Shown: positions 18,143-28,719 of the stretch, piece after piece
Numbering within the stretch: position 1 is the stretch's first letter
Layout: every line of letters starts with the position of its first letter
Assembly (NCBI RefSeq): GCF_007748195.1
Contig: NZ_CP037920.1
Span: 1,861,501-1,925,500, forward strand
Origin: Gimesia aquarii
Lineage (GTDB): Bacteria; Planctomycetota; Planctomycetia; Planctomycetales; Planctomycetaceae
Reading direction: 5' to 3'
Length of the DNA: 64,000 nt
The notes under the pieces: model-generated
Database searches by the model: none
What the model was told of the DNA's origin: nothing
The model's input: only the letters and a program-made list of their open reading frames with translations
Position numbers and translations under genes: made by a program

Positions 18143-18563
18143 GTATAGACCTCAATCCTCAATAATTAAAAGTAAACGTATCTCTTTAAAGTTTACCATG
18201 CAAACTTGAGTTCAACAGAGAAAGAATGAGGTGATTTTTTAAATAGTAAGAGCGTTAAAATGGATATGAAATCTACTTTCATCTGCATTACATTTCTCGT
18301 GACTAATGCAACGATTCAAACGAATGATGGGCCTGATTCTCAGGAATTATCGATACAGTTTTATGCAATGAGAGAAACATGATAAAACGTGCGGAAATCA
18401 GTGAGATGCAGACTCCTTTCAATTAACAAACAAGCTCATAGTCTTTAGACTAAAACAATTAAGACGATGGTTTGGTTTGCGACTATCATCCAGATCCCAA
18501 CCACGATTTCCCACTCCTCATAGGTCGCTTTTTTGTAATACTGAAAACGAATAAGGTACGACT
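18143..18563. other. Divergent intergenic region
   Basis: 421 bp with no supported gene. A 40-codon frame at 18260-18382 begins with a short hydrophobic stretch but lacks a good ribosome site. A small palindrome (AGTCTTTAGACT) lies near 18440. Promoters for both flanking genes are expected here. Confidence 0.3.
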
Positions 18564-19625
18564 TTGAACGTATTTGTGTCTGAATTTCTCTGTAGTGGGG
18601 CCTGTGAGATATCAAGTCGGGATGCTTCTTTACTGGTAGAAGGAACCGCGATGTTAGAGGCGGTGATCGCTGATTTGATCTCCATTCCCAATTACAACGT
18701 TATCACATGCATGCAGGAAGATCTGATAACAACTTCTCCCACTTTCAGTCACTGGGAACAGAATGGTCGTTTGCAAGTCTATCAAGTGGGTGATCCAAGG
18801 GAGGAGCAAGCTTGCTTCGAACAAGCTTGTCGACAGTCTGATATTGTATGGATTATCGCTCCGGAATTTGATGAAATTCTTTCTTCAAGAACCGAGCGAG
18901 CAATCCAATCAGGGGCAGAAGTTGTTGGTTCTGATTTGAAATCGATTAATCTGACCGCGGATAAGTGGCGATTTTATGAATTTTTGCATGATCGCTCGAT
19001 TCCTACCATTTCAACTTTATTACTTGAAAGTCAACATCTGGCTGCCCCTTGTAACTTTCCCTGTGTCATTAAACATCGTTTTGGCGCGGGAGGCTTGGGC
19101 TTGCATTATTTCTCACAGCTTGAAGACTGGCAGGAGCAATTCTCGCAAATAAGAGAAAAACATACAGATTATATTGTGCAACCCTTTGTTTCTGGCAAAA
19201 TGCTTTCATCAGTGGTTCTGGTCAATTCCCATTTCAGAGAGATTTTTCCAATCGGAGAACAGCGGATTTGCTGGGAATCCGGTTTTCAATATCAGGGAGG
19301 AGCGATCCCGAGTGAGTTTAATATTGATGTGACACAATCCGTTCAGAGTCTGCTTCAGCGTGTGTGTAATGAGTTACCGGGCCTTGCGGGATATATGGGG
19401 TTCGATCTGCTACTGCCAGACGAGAATCCCATGCAACCATTGATTGTAGAAATCAATCCAAGATTGACAACAAGCTATACTGGTTATCGTCGACTTACGC
19501 AGGACAACCTGGCTCAACGGATTGTTGAATCTGAAACGGTCTTCCCGTTACTCAAGTGGGACGAAACACGGAGAGTTCAATTTCGACCTGATGGAACTGT
19601 TTTATTAAACCAGATGCAGTCTTAG
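18564..19625 (+). CDS. mfnD: ATP-grasp ligase, tyramine-glutamate ligase (MfnD)-like
   Basis: 353 residues starting at TTG 18564, with AAGG (18553-18556) 7 nt upstream; the resulting N-terminus MNVFVSEFLCSG fits this ATP-grasp group. ATP-grasp features: CVIKHRFGAGGLGLHYF (Lys and glycine-rich loop), YIVQPFVSGK, and PLIVEINPRLTTSYTGYR, supplying the Mg-binding Glu and Asn. MfnD joins L-glutamate to tyramine in methanofuran synthesis, and bacterial homologues occur in tetrahydromethanopterin-using methylotrophs and planctomycetes. The assignment rests on the fold plus the adjacent MfnF-like gene (12 bp downstream). It could instead be another amine-glutamate ligase of that pathway. Cytoplasmic. 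Confidence 0.65.
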   Translation: MNVFVSEFLCSGACEISSRDASLLVEGTAMLEAVIADLISIPNYNVITCMQEDLITTSPTFSHWEQNGRLQVYQVGDPREEQACFEQACRQSDIVWIIAPEFDEILSSRTERAIQSGAEVVGSDLKSINLTADKWRFYEFLHDRSIPTISTLLLESQHLAAPCNFPCVIKHRFGAGGLGLHYFSQLEDWQEQFSQIREKHTDYIVQPFVSGKMLSSVVLVNSHFREIFPIGEQRICWESGFQYQGGAIPSEFNIDVTQSVQSLLQRVCNELPGLAGYMGFDLLLPDENPMQPLIVEINPRLTTSYTGYRRLTQDNLAQRIVESETVFPLLKWDETRRVQFRPDGTVLLNQMQS

Positions 19626-19637
19626 AGAGTAGTTCAA

Positions 19638-20669
19638 TTGATGTATGTGATTGGTTTGGATATTGGTGGTGCAAACATCAAATCAGCGGACAGCGATGGT
19701 GCCGCCAGGACGATTCCATTTGCGCTTTGGAAAACTCCTCAGTTGTTAAAAGCAACATTACAGGAGTTACTCTCAGGTTTTCAACGTCCCGATCTGGTGG
19801 CGATAACGATGACAGGTGAATTAGCGGACTGCTTCCCAACAAAAGCGACAGGTGTAGATCAAATTTTATCTGCAACCGAAGAAGCGGTGGCTCCTGTTCC
19901 CTTAGTTGTCTGGCAGACAGGGGCAGAGTTCCTGCCAACTGATATCGCCAGAGAATTTCCACTATTGGTTGCTGCCGCGAATTGGCATGCACTGGCGACT
20001 TGGCTAGGCCGGATGATTCCTGATCAAAATGGGATTCTGTTAGATATTGGATCAACGACCACAGACATTATTCCATTAGAAAATGGTATTCCCATTGCGG
20101 AAGGACTGACGGACGTTGAGCGATTGCTTTCTGGCGAGTTGGTTTATACTGGTGGACGTCGGACGCCACTTGCGATGATTGATCAGCAGGTCCCGTTTCG
20201 AGGTCAATGGTGTCCATTAGCGGCAGAATGTTTTGCCACGGCATTGGATCTCTATTTACTGCTCGAGGAGAATACCGAGAATCTGCATGATCACGATACG
20301 GCTGATGGAAATCCGGCGACTCAAGATAACGCTTATGTTCGAATCTCCCGGTCTGTTTGTTGCGATGTTTCAGAAATGACAAGAGCAGAGGCCGTGGAAG
20401 TTGCTCATTATCTGGCTGAGCAACAGCAGAAGCAGATTAACCAGGCTTTAAATCAAGTCGTGGATCAAATGTCAGTACCACCAATGGCGGTATTGATGAG
20501 TGGAAGTGCCGTTTTTCTGGCCGAAAAAATTATTAGAGCTCACCCGGTTTTAAGCGAGACTGTCATTACAAATGTTACAAATGTTGCAGAAATCTTTGAT
20601 CGATCGATTTCGAAAGCGGCCTGTGCGTTTGCTGTCGCGCGCCTGGCGGCAGAAAGGGTTCGGATTTAA
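19638..20669 (+). CDS. mfnF: MfnF-like methanofuran synthesis protein (hydantoinase A/oxoprolinase fold)
   Basis: 343 residues. It has ASKHA-type phosphate-loop signatures: GLDIGGANIKSA at the N-terminus, ILLDIGSTTTDIIPLENG in the middle and VLMSGSAVFLAEK near the C-terminus, typical of the short hydantoinase/oxoprolinase proteins that include MfnF. MfnF couples the aminomethylfuran-methanol diphosphate to gamma-glutamyltyramine to build the methanofuran core. It starts 12 bp after the ATP-grasp gene, so the two form a tight operon. The pathway role is by family and context. No other methanofuran or H4MPT gene is visible in this window. Confidence 0.65.
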   Translation: MMYVIGLDIGGANIKSADSDGAARTIPFALWKTPQLLKATLQELLSGFQRPDLVAITMTGELADCFPTKATGVDQILSATEEAVAPVPLVVWQTGAEFLPTDIAREFPLLVAAANWHALATWLGRMIPDQNGILLDIGSTTTDIIPLENGIPIAEGLTDVERLLSGELVYTGGRRTPLAMIDQQVPFRGQWCPLAAECFATALDLYLLLEENTENLHDHDTADGNPATQDNAYVRISRSVCCDVSEMTRAEAVEVAHYLAEQQQKQINQALNQVVDQMSVPPMAVLMSGSAVFLAEKIIRAHPVLSETVITNVTNVAEIFDRSISKAACAFAVARLAAERVRI

Positions 20670-21030
20670 CAGATTGTAGCTTAGGACCTGTCGCCAGCTA
20701 ATCTGGAGTTAGCAATCATTGATTTATATAAGTCTATTGAAAATAAACGCTTATATGATTATATCTGGTGCGGTTATGATCACTTTCTTTACAGTTCCCT
20801 GGTCTAAGAGTGGTTGACTCATTTTTCATACTTGTGTTATCTTTCGCCTCTTGTAAGTGCTTACTGGCGATCGTTTTTTGAGCCAAAGTCATTTTTCCTG
20901 CTGCCATGTTTTCCAGCCGAACGGATGGAATCAGAGATACGGTGCAGTGTTTACTGGATTTTGATTGAAACTGTGACTAAAAACATAAAGCCGAAATAAC
21001 TTCCCTCATTCAGCGATGGAGCGCGAAAAT
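20670..21030. other. Intergenic leader of glmS
   Basis: 361 bp. There is a candidate promoter at 20814-20843 (see separate entry). No structure resembling the glmS ribozyme was recognised. No supported gene. Confidence 0.3.
20814..20843 (+). promoter_or_regulatory. Candidate sigma-70-type promoter for glmS
   Basis: TTGACT (20814-20819) and TATCTT (20838-20843) are separated by 18 bp. This would give a leader of about 180 nt before the glmS ATG. It is weak evidence because the -10 matches only four of six consensus bases. Confidence 0.35.
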
Positions 21031-22893
21031 ATGTGTGGAATTGTCGGATATATCGGACATCGAGAGGCGGGGTCTGTATTAATCCAAGGTCTGCAAAAAC
21101 TGGAATATCGGGGATATGACAGTTCTGGTGTTGCCATTCACGAGAGTCCTTCTATCCAGATTCGTAAGAAAAAAGGCCGGGTCTCAGAAATGGCGGCGCT
21201 CTTTAAAGCGAGTCCTGTTGCAGGAACATTGGGAATTGGCCATACACGCTGGGCAACACATGGTGAGACCAATGACCAAAATTCACACCCGCATGTTGGG
21301 GGTAATGGAGAAGTCGTCATTGTGCATAACGGAGTCATTGAAAATTATTCTTCACTCCGCACCCAGCTACAGGCACTGGGATATGTTTTCCGTACAACGA
21401 CTGATACAGAAACCGTTGCGCATTTACTGTCTCATCATCTGGAAGAGCAGCTTAAGCTGGGCGCTGATCCGTCAGAGCTTTCGACCTATCTTAAAGTTGT
21501 CGAAATTACGCTATCGAAATTAAAGGGAACCTATGGCCTGGTGATCATGTTCCAGGATCTTCCCAATCTGTTGATAGCGGCTCGATTGGGAAGCCCGTTA
21601 GTGATCGGTGTAGGCAAAGGGGAACATTTTATTGCCAGCGATGCAAGTCCTCTGATTGGATATACTGATGAAGTCATCTATCTCTCTGATCATGAGATCG
21701 CAGTTATCACTGAAGATGAAGTTGAAGTCATTCACCGCGATGAGGGTCAGCAGAAATTATCGATTCAGACTTTAGATCAGGTAAGTGTTGATTCCGATCT
21801 GGGTGACTATGAGCATTACATGCTGAAAGAAATCTTTGAGCAGCCTCAGACACTTGAGAATGCGATGCGAGGTCGTATTGATGAAGATGAGGCAACCGCG
21901 AAATTTGGTGGATTAAACCTGTCTGCGCAGCAGCTGAGAAACATTGATCGAGTCGTCTTAACGGCTTGTGGAACGAGTTGGCATTCTGGATTAGTAGGTG
22001 AGTATCTCCTGGAAGAATTTGCCAGGATACCAACAGAGGTCGAATATGCTAGTGAGTTACGGTATCGGAATCCTCCAATTTCAAACGATACCATGATTTT
22101 CGCTATTACCCAAAGTGGTGAGACGGCAGATACTCTGGCTGCGATGAGAGAATGCAAACGAAAAGGTCATCCTACATTGGCGATTTGTAATGTGGTTGGC
22201 TCTTCAATCGCTCGTGAAGCAGATGGTGGAATTTATTTGCATGCCGGTCCTGAAGTGGGGGTGGCTTCGACCAAAGCCTTTACATCTCAGGTGATGGTCA
22301 TGATTCAATTGGCACTATTTCTGGGGAGAATGAGGCATCTCTCTTACCCTGCAGGTTGCAGAATTATTGATGCGATCCAAAAAATTCCCGATCAAATTCA
22401 GAAATGTCTTGAGTGTAATGATCTCATCAAAGACATTTCCAACAAGTACTGTAATTTCAATAATTTTCTCTATCTGGGTCGGCTTTATAATTTTCCCGGG
22501 GCATTGGAGGGGGCACTGAAACTCAAAGAGATCAGCTATATACACGCTGAAGGTTACCCGGCAGCCGAAATGAAACATGGCCCGATTGCGCTGGTTGACG
22601 AAGAGACCCCCAGTGTTTTTGTTGTTCCACGCGGACAGATATATCCCAAAGTCATGAGTAATCTGGAAGAGGTGAAAGCGCGTAAAGGGCCTGTGATTGC
22701 CATTGCCTGTGAAGGGGACAAAAAAATTGCTGATATCGCTGACGATGTCATTTATGTCCCAGATGTTGAAGATTTCTTGCAGCCTCTCGTTACTGCGATT
22801 CCGTTGCAACTCTTATCATATCATATCGCCGTGTTACGAGGCTGTAATGTAGACCGACCACGGAACCTGGCAAAGAGTGTTACAGTAGAGTAG
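21031..22893 (+). CDS. glmS: Glutamine-fructose-6-phosphate aminotransferase (isomerising)
   Basis: 620 residues. The ATG at 21031 is chosen over 21016 because the enzyme needs Cys as residue 2 (MCGIVGYIG), exposed after Met removal, and GGAG (21018-21021) lies 9 nt upstream. The N-terminal Ntn glutaminase domain (about 1-225) includes RGYDSSG and HTRWATHG. Two SIS isomerase domains follow, with LTACGTSWHSG and QSGETADT in the first and the Ser/Lys-rich catalytic region in the second, ending in the expected PRNLAKSVTVE. It makes glucosamine-6-phosphate, the first committed step to UDP-GlcNAc for peptidoglycan and lipopolysaccharide. Length and order are normal for the family. Confidence 0.97.
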   Translation: MCGIVGYIGHREAGSVLIQGLQKLEYRGYDSSGVAIHESPSIQIRKKKGRVSEMAALFKASPVAGTLGIGHTRWATHGETNDQNSHPHVGGNGEVVIVHNGVIENYSSLRTQLQALGYVFRTTTDTETVAHLLSHHLEEQLKLGADPSELSTYLKVVEITLSKLKGTYGLVIMFQDLPNLLIAARLGSPLVIGVGKGEHFIASDASPLIGYTDEVIYLSDHEIAVITEDEVEVIHRDEGQQKLSIQTLDQVSVDSDLGDYEHYMLKEIFEQPQTLENAMRGRIDEDEATAKFGGLNLSAQQLRNIDRVVLTACGTSWHSGLVGEYLLEEFARIPTEVEYASELRYRNPPISNDTMIFAITQSGETADTLAAMRECKRKGHPTLAICNVVGSSIAREADGGIYLHAGPEVGVASTKAFTSQVMVMIQLALFLGRMRHLSYPAGCRIIDAIQKIPDQIQKCLECNDLIKDISNKYCNFNNFLYLGRLYNFPGALEGALKLKEISYIHAEGYPAAEMKHGPIALVDEETPSVFVVPRGQIYPKVMSNLEEVKARKGPVIAIACEGDKKIADIADDVIYVPDVEDFLQPLVTAIPLQLLSYHIAVLRGCNVDRPRNLAKSVTVE

Positions 22894-23206
22894 TGACATC
22901 AGGCAAGAGCAAAGGCTGGTTTCAGTCTTTCTGATGTTGAAAAAAGACTTTCATTCTTGAGAAAACATGTGTTTTCTCCCTGAAAACAGCAAAATACAGG
23001 CATACCTCTCCTGAAAGTGCGAAAATTAAACTTTCCTGATTTGGTTTAATTCTGAGTTCCGCATAGAATGACTGATGAGGTACCCAATAAGTACCTCATC
23101 AATGTTCTTAAGCTCGGTGAGGCGTCTGTCTGCCAGCTGAATTGGCGTACAAGCCTTCTTAAGCAGATAGGTAATGCAATCCATCTGCAAAACTGGATGT
23201 AGTAAA
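22894..23206. other. glmS-ispH intergenic region with hairpins
   Basis: 313 bp, no gene. A weak stem AGTCTTT (22924-22930)/AAAGACT (22943-22949) followed by TTTCATTC could end glmS transcription. A second stem GAGAAAACA (22959-22967)/TGTTTTCTC (22970-22978) follows, and a perfect 10-bp inverted repeat is listed separately. Confidence 0.4.
23074..23100. repeat. Perfect inverted repeat upstream of ispH
   Basis: GATGAGGTAC (23074-23083), a 7-nt spacer, then GTACCTCATC (23091-23100). There is no T-run on either side, so an operator or an RNA hairpin in the ispH leader is more likely than a terminator. Confidence 0.55.
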
Positions 23207-24142
23207 ATGAAAGTAATTCTGGCAAATCCCCGTGGTTTTTGTGCGGGTGTCAATATGGCAATTGAATGTCTCGAAGAAGTCATTCGGATTTTTGGTAGTA
23301 ACATTTATGTCTATCATGAAATCGTACATAACAAACATGTCGTGAATCGGTTTACCGAGCAAGGTGTGGTTTTTGTTGATTCCGTGAGTGATGTTCCCGA
23401 AAATTCGATTCTCGTGTTCAGCGCGCACGGTGTTTCCCCTGTGATTCGTCAGCAGGCGCGAGACAGAAACATTCGTACGATTGACGCGACTTGTCCTCTG
23501 GTAACCAAAGTTCATACGGAAGCAATTAAATATGCAAATGCGGGCTATAACATTATTCTGATTGGTCATGAAGGGCATGATGAAGTCATAGGCACAATGG
23601 GTGAAGCTCCTGAAAGTATTACCTTGATCGAGACCCCCGAAGAAGTCGCAGCTTTGGAATTTTCTGAAGATGACAAATTAGCTTATCTCACGCAAACGAC
23701 ATTGAGTGTTGATGAAGCAGGCAGAGTCATCGAAAGTCTCACGAAAAAATATCCTGATATCGAGAGTCCACCCAAAGCCGACATCTGTTATGCGACAACA
23801 AATCGCCAGGAAGCGGTTTCGGAACTTGCACAGCAAGTCGATCTTGTATTGGTCTTAGGTAGTCAGAACAGTTCCAATAGTAAGCGACTGATGGAAATCG
23901 GAAAGTCTGCTAAAAAGCAGGCTTATCTGATTGATGGTGTGAATGAGTTATTACCAGAATGGCTCGAAGGATGCGAGGCGATTCTCATTACCGCAGGAGC
24001 GAGTGCACCAGAGGTAGTCGTTCAGGAATTAGTGCAACATTTAGAAGACCATTATCAAGCAGAAGTGGAAAATGCCGTTGTTCGTGAAGAATCGGTTCGC
24101 TTCCCACTTCCCAAAGAGTTACGTACCTTGCAATCAAAATAG
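23207..24142 (+). CDS. ispH: 4-hydroxy-3-methylbut-2-enyl diphosphate reductase
   Basis: 311 residues from the ATG at 23207, where the family N-terminus MKVILANPRGFCAGV begins; a longer frame from 23174 is not needed. The three cysteines that hold the iron-sulfur cluster are present: C12 (GFCAGV), C96 (DATCPLV) and C194 (ICYATTNRQ). The catalytic Glu 126 lies in GHEGHDEVIGTMG, and SAHGVSP is conserved. IspH performs the last step of the MEP isoprenoid pathway, making IPP and DMAPP. Length matches the family. It is a single gene, with a stem-loop-bearing leader upstream. Confidence 0.97.
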   Translation: MKVILANPRGFCAGVNMAIECLEEVIRIFGSNIYVYHEIVHNKHVVNRFTEQGVVFVDSVSDVPENSILVFSAHGVSPVIRQQARDRNIRTIDATCPLVTKVHTEAIKYANAGYNIILIGHEGHDEVIGTMGEAPESITLIETPEEVAALEFSEDDKLAYLTQTTLSVDEAGRVIESLTKKYPDIESPPKADICYATTNRQEAVSELAQQVDLVLVLGSQNSSNSKRLMEIGKSAKKQAYLIDGVNELLPEWLEGCEAILITAGASAPEVVVQELVQHLEDHYQAEVENAVVREESVRFPLPKELRTLQSK

Positions 24143-24276
24143 AAACTGCCAGGCTGGTGCTGGTTTCGAAATTGTTCGATTTCGTTTATTATAAAAAAAG
24201 TAGAGATCGAGTCGCATTCGGGTTTGAGTGCGATTCTAAGAGAAAACCAAATCTTTAAAGAATTGAAAAAGCAGAT

Positions 24277-25113
24277 ATGAGTGATGATCTGACACCAGCG
24301 GAAAACAACGACGACCATTCTGAGGAATCGAATCAGGAACGGCACACACAAGAAATCAGGCATTCCCAGGTAAGTGCACGTGTGCCTGAGGGGGTTTCGC
24401 GCGGGGTGTTCAGCACAGGGGCTGTTGTCTTACAGGGGGGACACGAATTTATCCTGGATTTCCTGTTACGCATTTCGACACCTCAACAGGTTGCCGCACG
24501 TGTCGTTTTACCCATTGGCGTTGTTCCGCAAATGATTCGTGCCCTGAGAGACAATTTGAATAATTATGAAAAACGGTTTGGTACTCCAGTCATACCCACT
24601 CCTATTCCTCAACAAGTGACTGGTTCTGCAGATGCCATCAATGTCGGACCGGGGATGGAAGTCGCACCTTCCGAATCACCGACTCCACCAGTTGCGAGTG
24701 TGGGCTCAGATATCAATGCCGGAGCTTCAGGTGAGGCTGTACAACCTGAAGCAGAATCGGAGAGCAATCCTCAGCAACCTGCTGCTGAGCCAGTAGCTAA
24801 GCCTGCAGAAGCGGGACAAAAGCCTCCTTCAGCAGAAGACTTGTATGATGAATTGAAGCTGCCTGATGAGATGCTCTCAGGCGTGTATGCGAATGCGGTT
24901 CGAATCGGTCATTCGGCCACAGAGTTTTCCTTTGATTTCATTACAACATTCTTTCCTCGTTCGTGTGTTTCTGCTCGTGTGCATATGGCAGCACCGAATA
25001 TTCCCCGCCTGCTCGATTCACTGACACACTCATTTGAGCAGTTTCAGCGAAAAGTAGCGGAGCAGCAAAAGCGGCAGCAACCTCCTGAAGGAGGGCAACC
25101 AGGTAATCTTTAA
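24277..25113 (+). CDS. Protein with two DUF3467 domains
   Basis: 278 residues, soluble, no signal peptide. Residues about 36-100 match DUF3467: VFSTGAVVLQGGHEFILDF followed by QQVAARVVLPIGVVP and a helix ending NNYEKRF. A Pro/Ala/Glu-rich linker (about 105-190) leads to a second, diverged copy at about 196-262 (GVYANAVRIGHSATEFSFDF, then SARVHMAAPNIP and a helix with EQFQRK). The usual DUF3467 protein is about 100 residues with a single domain, so this is an internal duplication. The function of DUF3467 is unknown. It follows ispH by 134 bp and converges with the DinB gene. Confidence 0.75.
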   Translation: MSDDLTPAENNDDHSEESNQERHTQEIRHSQVSARVPEGVSRGVFSTGAVVLQGGHEFILDFLLRISTPQQVAARVVLPIGVVPQMIRALRDNLNNYEKRFGTPVIPTPIPQQVTGSADAINVGPGMEVAPSESPTPPVASVGSDINAGASGEAVQPEAESESNPQQPAAEPVAKPAEAGQKPPSAEDLYDELKLPDEMLSGVYANAVRIGHSATEFSFDFITTFFPRSCVSARVHMAAPNIPRLLDSLTHSFEQFQRKVAEQQKRQQPPEGGQPGNL

Positions 25114-25132
25114 GTCTTCATGTGCCTGCTAT

Positions 25133-25639
25133 TCATTCCTGCTCGTCAGCAGAGGGGCCGTAGAGTGCGGGAACGGGAATATCATTGAGTCGCAGATACA
25201 CACAGAGATGACCACGGTGATGGATACTATGATTGAGTACCCAAGTGCGAATCACACCAATTTTTGGCATCGTGATGAGGGGCTCACCACCGGAGAGAAG
25301 TGACCATGACTTCGCAAATTCTTCATCGGAAGTGGACGCGATGCGTTTTCTGGCAGCGGTAACATTCGCGTCGAAGAGGTCCAGGATTTCTTGACGGCTA
25401 TTAAGTACAGGAGCTTGGTAAGGTTCGCCACCCTCCGGGTTAAGATCCCAGGTATCTTGAGTCAGGGTTCCTTCAACCCAGCCTACCATTTCCGCGAGAT
25501 GAGTAGCGACCCAGCCGATACTGTTCGATTTGGAGTGCGCTTTCCAATCAAGTTTGTCATCGGGAATTCGTTCGATCACTTTGCGAGTTCCCGCCATTTC
25601 CATATCAAATTCGGGGAGGATTGATTCGGCGATAGTCAT
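25133..25639 (-). CDS. DinB-family protein
   Basis: 168 residues, one four-helix bundle of the DinB/YfiT type. The histidine pattern of metal-binding members is present: WVATHLAEM (about residue 47) and LNHSIHHRGHLCVYLR near the C-terminus. Members are often thiol-S-transferases or stress-induced metalloenzymes; the function here is not determined. It converges with the DUF3467 gene across 19 bp. A cytoplasmic location is likely because there is no signal peptide. Confidence 0.85.
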   Translation of the reverse strand: MTIAESILPEFDMEMAGTRKVIERIPDDKLDWKAHSKSNSIGWVATHLAEMVGWVEGTLTQDTWDLNPEGGEPYQAPVLNSRQEILDLFDANVTAARKRIASTSDEEFAKSWSLLSGGEPLITMPKIGVIRTWVLNHSIHHRGHLCVYLRLNDIPVPALYGPSADEQE

Positions 25640-25778
25640 GGGAGTATCCTGTCTTCAATTATGGTGATAGAGTCACAACGAGATGGTATTTTGAATGGGG
25701 ATGAGTCGCAAACAATTTGACGACTCAATACACACTTATTCTAACAGTTTGTTCACTTGGATGTCCAGTGTTTCGGCA

Positions 25779-26891
25779 TCAAACTGTTTTTTGACTTCTA
25801 CTGGCTGTTTTGTGCTTTGAAAAAACAAAATATCGGCAGAGAATAAAATTGAATGTCATACCCACCACGATTCCAATTAACGCCGCCAGCAAAGTCCTTT
25901 TCTCGAAATAGGTAATTGAACTACACAATACCATTGTCGTGAGCCAGTTGAAGAAAGCACCTAATAGACAACTACTGCAATAACCGAGATACTGCTTGAG
26001 AATGGGAGCGTATCGCGCATACGAAAATGTTATATTGCGGTTTAGCAGGAAATTAGTGCTCATCGAAATCCAGATCGCAACTGCAATTGCCACCGGTCGA
26101 TTAAACCAATTCAAGAGCAGGGATAGTGCCACTAAATTTACGACGACTCCCGAGCATCCAATGACAGCAAATTGTGCAAAGTAAGCATAGTTTCTGTATT
26201 TAAATTCAAACAGACGTTTGAGATGTTTCAGGTAATTGATTTGCTCTTTGAACGAGAGTTTGCTGCTTCCCTGAGTACGATCTGTGAAGTGAATAGGAAT
26301 TTCAATGATGTTGCGGCAACGACATTTCACCATTAATTCCAAGCCGATTTTGTAGCCCACGGGATTAAGAATTTCGCGTGCATTCAGAAAATCTTGACGA
26401 TGTAACGCGAAAAAGCCTGCCATCGGATCTTTCACTGTTGTGAAGGGACGTGCCATCCAAGTTGCAATTTTTGAATTAAACTTTCTGAACCAACCCCAGG
26501 TTTCGTCTGTCGAACCACCGTTCACATAGCGGCTGCCAATCACAAAATCTGCCTGTTGGTTTTTCAAGGCAGAGTACAGTTCCGGAATTGTTTCTGGTGG
26601 GTGTGATAGATCGGCGTCCATTACCATCAGAATCTCTGCTGAGGCTGCATCCATGCCAGCGATGACTGCAGTTGAGAGGCCCCGTTCATTTTCACGGGTG
26701 ATCAGATGAAGGGGCGATGATTGTGACAGCGTTTGACAGAGATCTGCTGTGCCATCTGGACTTTGATCATCAACTACGATGATTTCTGCAGAAATTGCAG
26801 AGTCGTTCAAGACCTGAGTAATACGCGGGATCAGGTTGGCCAAATTTTCGGCTTCACAATAGGTGGGCACGATAATCGATAATTCAGGCAA
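25779..26891 (-). CDS. GT2 glycosyltransferase fused to a GtrA membrane domain
   Basis: 370 residues. Residues about 1-225 form a GT-A fold of the polyprenyl/dolichol-phosphate mannosyltransferase type: LSIIVPTYCEAENL, VVDDQSPDGT, the metal-binding MVMDADLSHPPE, and IGSRYVNGGS. Residues about 235-360 contain four membrane helices of the GtrA family (FAVIGCSGVVVNLVALSLLL, then SMSTNFLLNRNITFSY). Such fusions transfer a sugar to undecaprenyl phosphate and help move or use the lipid-linked sugar in envelope glycan modification. The substrate is unknown. It is a single gene, divergent from the Tad operon. Confidence 0.85.
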   Translation of the reverse strand: MPELSIIVPTYCEAENLANLIPRITQVLNDSAISAEIIVVDDQSPDGTADLCQTLSQSSPLHLITRENERGLSTAVIAGMDAASAEILMVMDADLSHPPETIPELYSALKNQQADFVIGSRYVNGGSTDETWGWFRKFNSKIATWMARPFTTVKDPMAGFFALHRQDFLNAREILNPVGYKIGLELMVKCRCRNIIEIPIHFTDRTQGSSKLSFKEQINYLKHLKRLFEFKYRNYAYFAQFAVIGCSGVVVNLVALSLLLNWFNRPVAIAVAIWISMSTNFLLNRNITFSYARYAPILKQYLGYCSSCLLGAFFNWLTTMVLCSSITYFEKRTLLAALIGIVVGMTFNFILCRYFVFSKHKTASRSQKTV

Positions 26892-27333
26892 TGTTCTAAC
26901 TTTTCAGGGTTGTTGCGATTATAACGGTTGGCGTTTAGATGCGGAGATTCAGTTAGGTTCTCTTTCGACAGAAGCAGTAGAACGATTCTCACCTGTGACT
27001 GTATTCAAAATCTAGCTTGTAGTGATGAAAAGCACCCTTTTTCATTAATCCAGTGATTTCCCCGAATCGTGACAGTTTCAACCACTACTTTCCGCAGATT
27101 GTGAGAGATCAATAAGTTCCTCATGATTCACGCAACTTTTTTGCTTTCAATAGTCAAACTATGCTGTTTTTTTGCATCATTTTCATAGTTCTGACGACTT
27201 CAGGCAGTTTTGTGACCTAGATTTGTACTGAAAAACTACGTGGAAATGGGCGGGCTGAAAATATGGTGCTTATGGTGAAAGTGCCGGTAAGCATGCGTGA
27301 TGATCAATAAAATATATCAGTTGAAGGAGTAGA
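26892..27333. other. Intergenic region before the Tad operon
   Basis: 442 bp between divergent genes. No Flp pilin gene or other frame is visible. A strong ribosome site (AAGGAG, 27324-27329) lies just before the first tad gene. No clear promoter hexamers were found. Confidence 0.35.
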
Positions 27334-28647
<1,314 letters not shown>

Positions 28648-28719
28648 CGTTTTCAGTTTGGTTAGAGAAGAATAAAAAATTAGAAAAAATAGATCTTCAA
28701 ACGATAAAGGTAATCAGAG

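Noticed and set aside
18260-18382. A 40-codon frame with a weakly hydrophobic start in the 18.1-18.6 kb intergene
   Set aside because: Ribosome site weak, no lipobox or clear signal cleavage, and no paralogue in the window; too little to call.
20844-21030. Possible glmS ribozyme/riboswitch in the glmS leader
   Set aside because: No pairing resembling the glmS ribozyme core was seen, and that element is mainly known from Firmicutes; a long leader alone is not evidence.
22315-22809. A 164-codon frame antisense to glmS
   Set aside because: Shadow of a highly conserved gene; no independent evidence.
24167-24184. CGAAAT/ATTTCG stem after ispH as a terminator
   Set aside because: Only six base pairs, GC-poor, with a broken T tract; too weak to list as a terminator.
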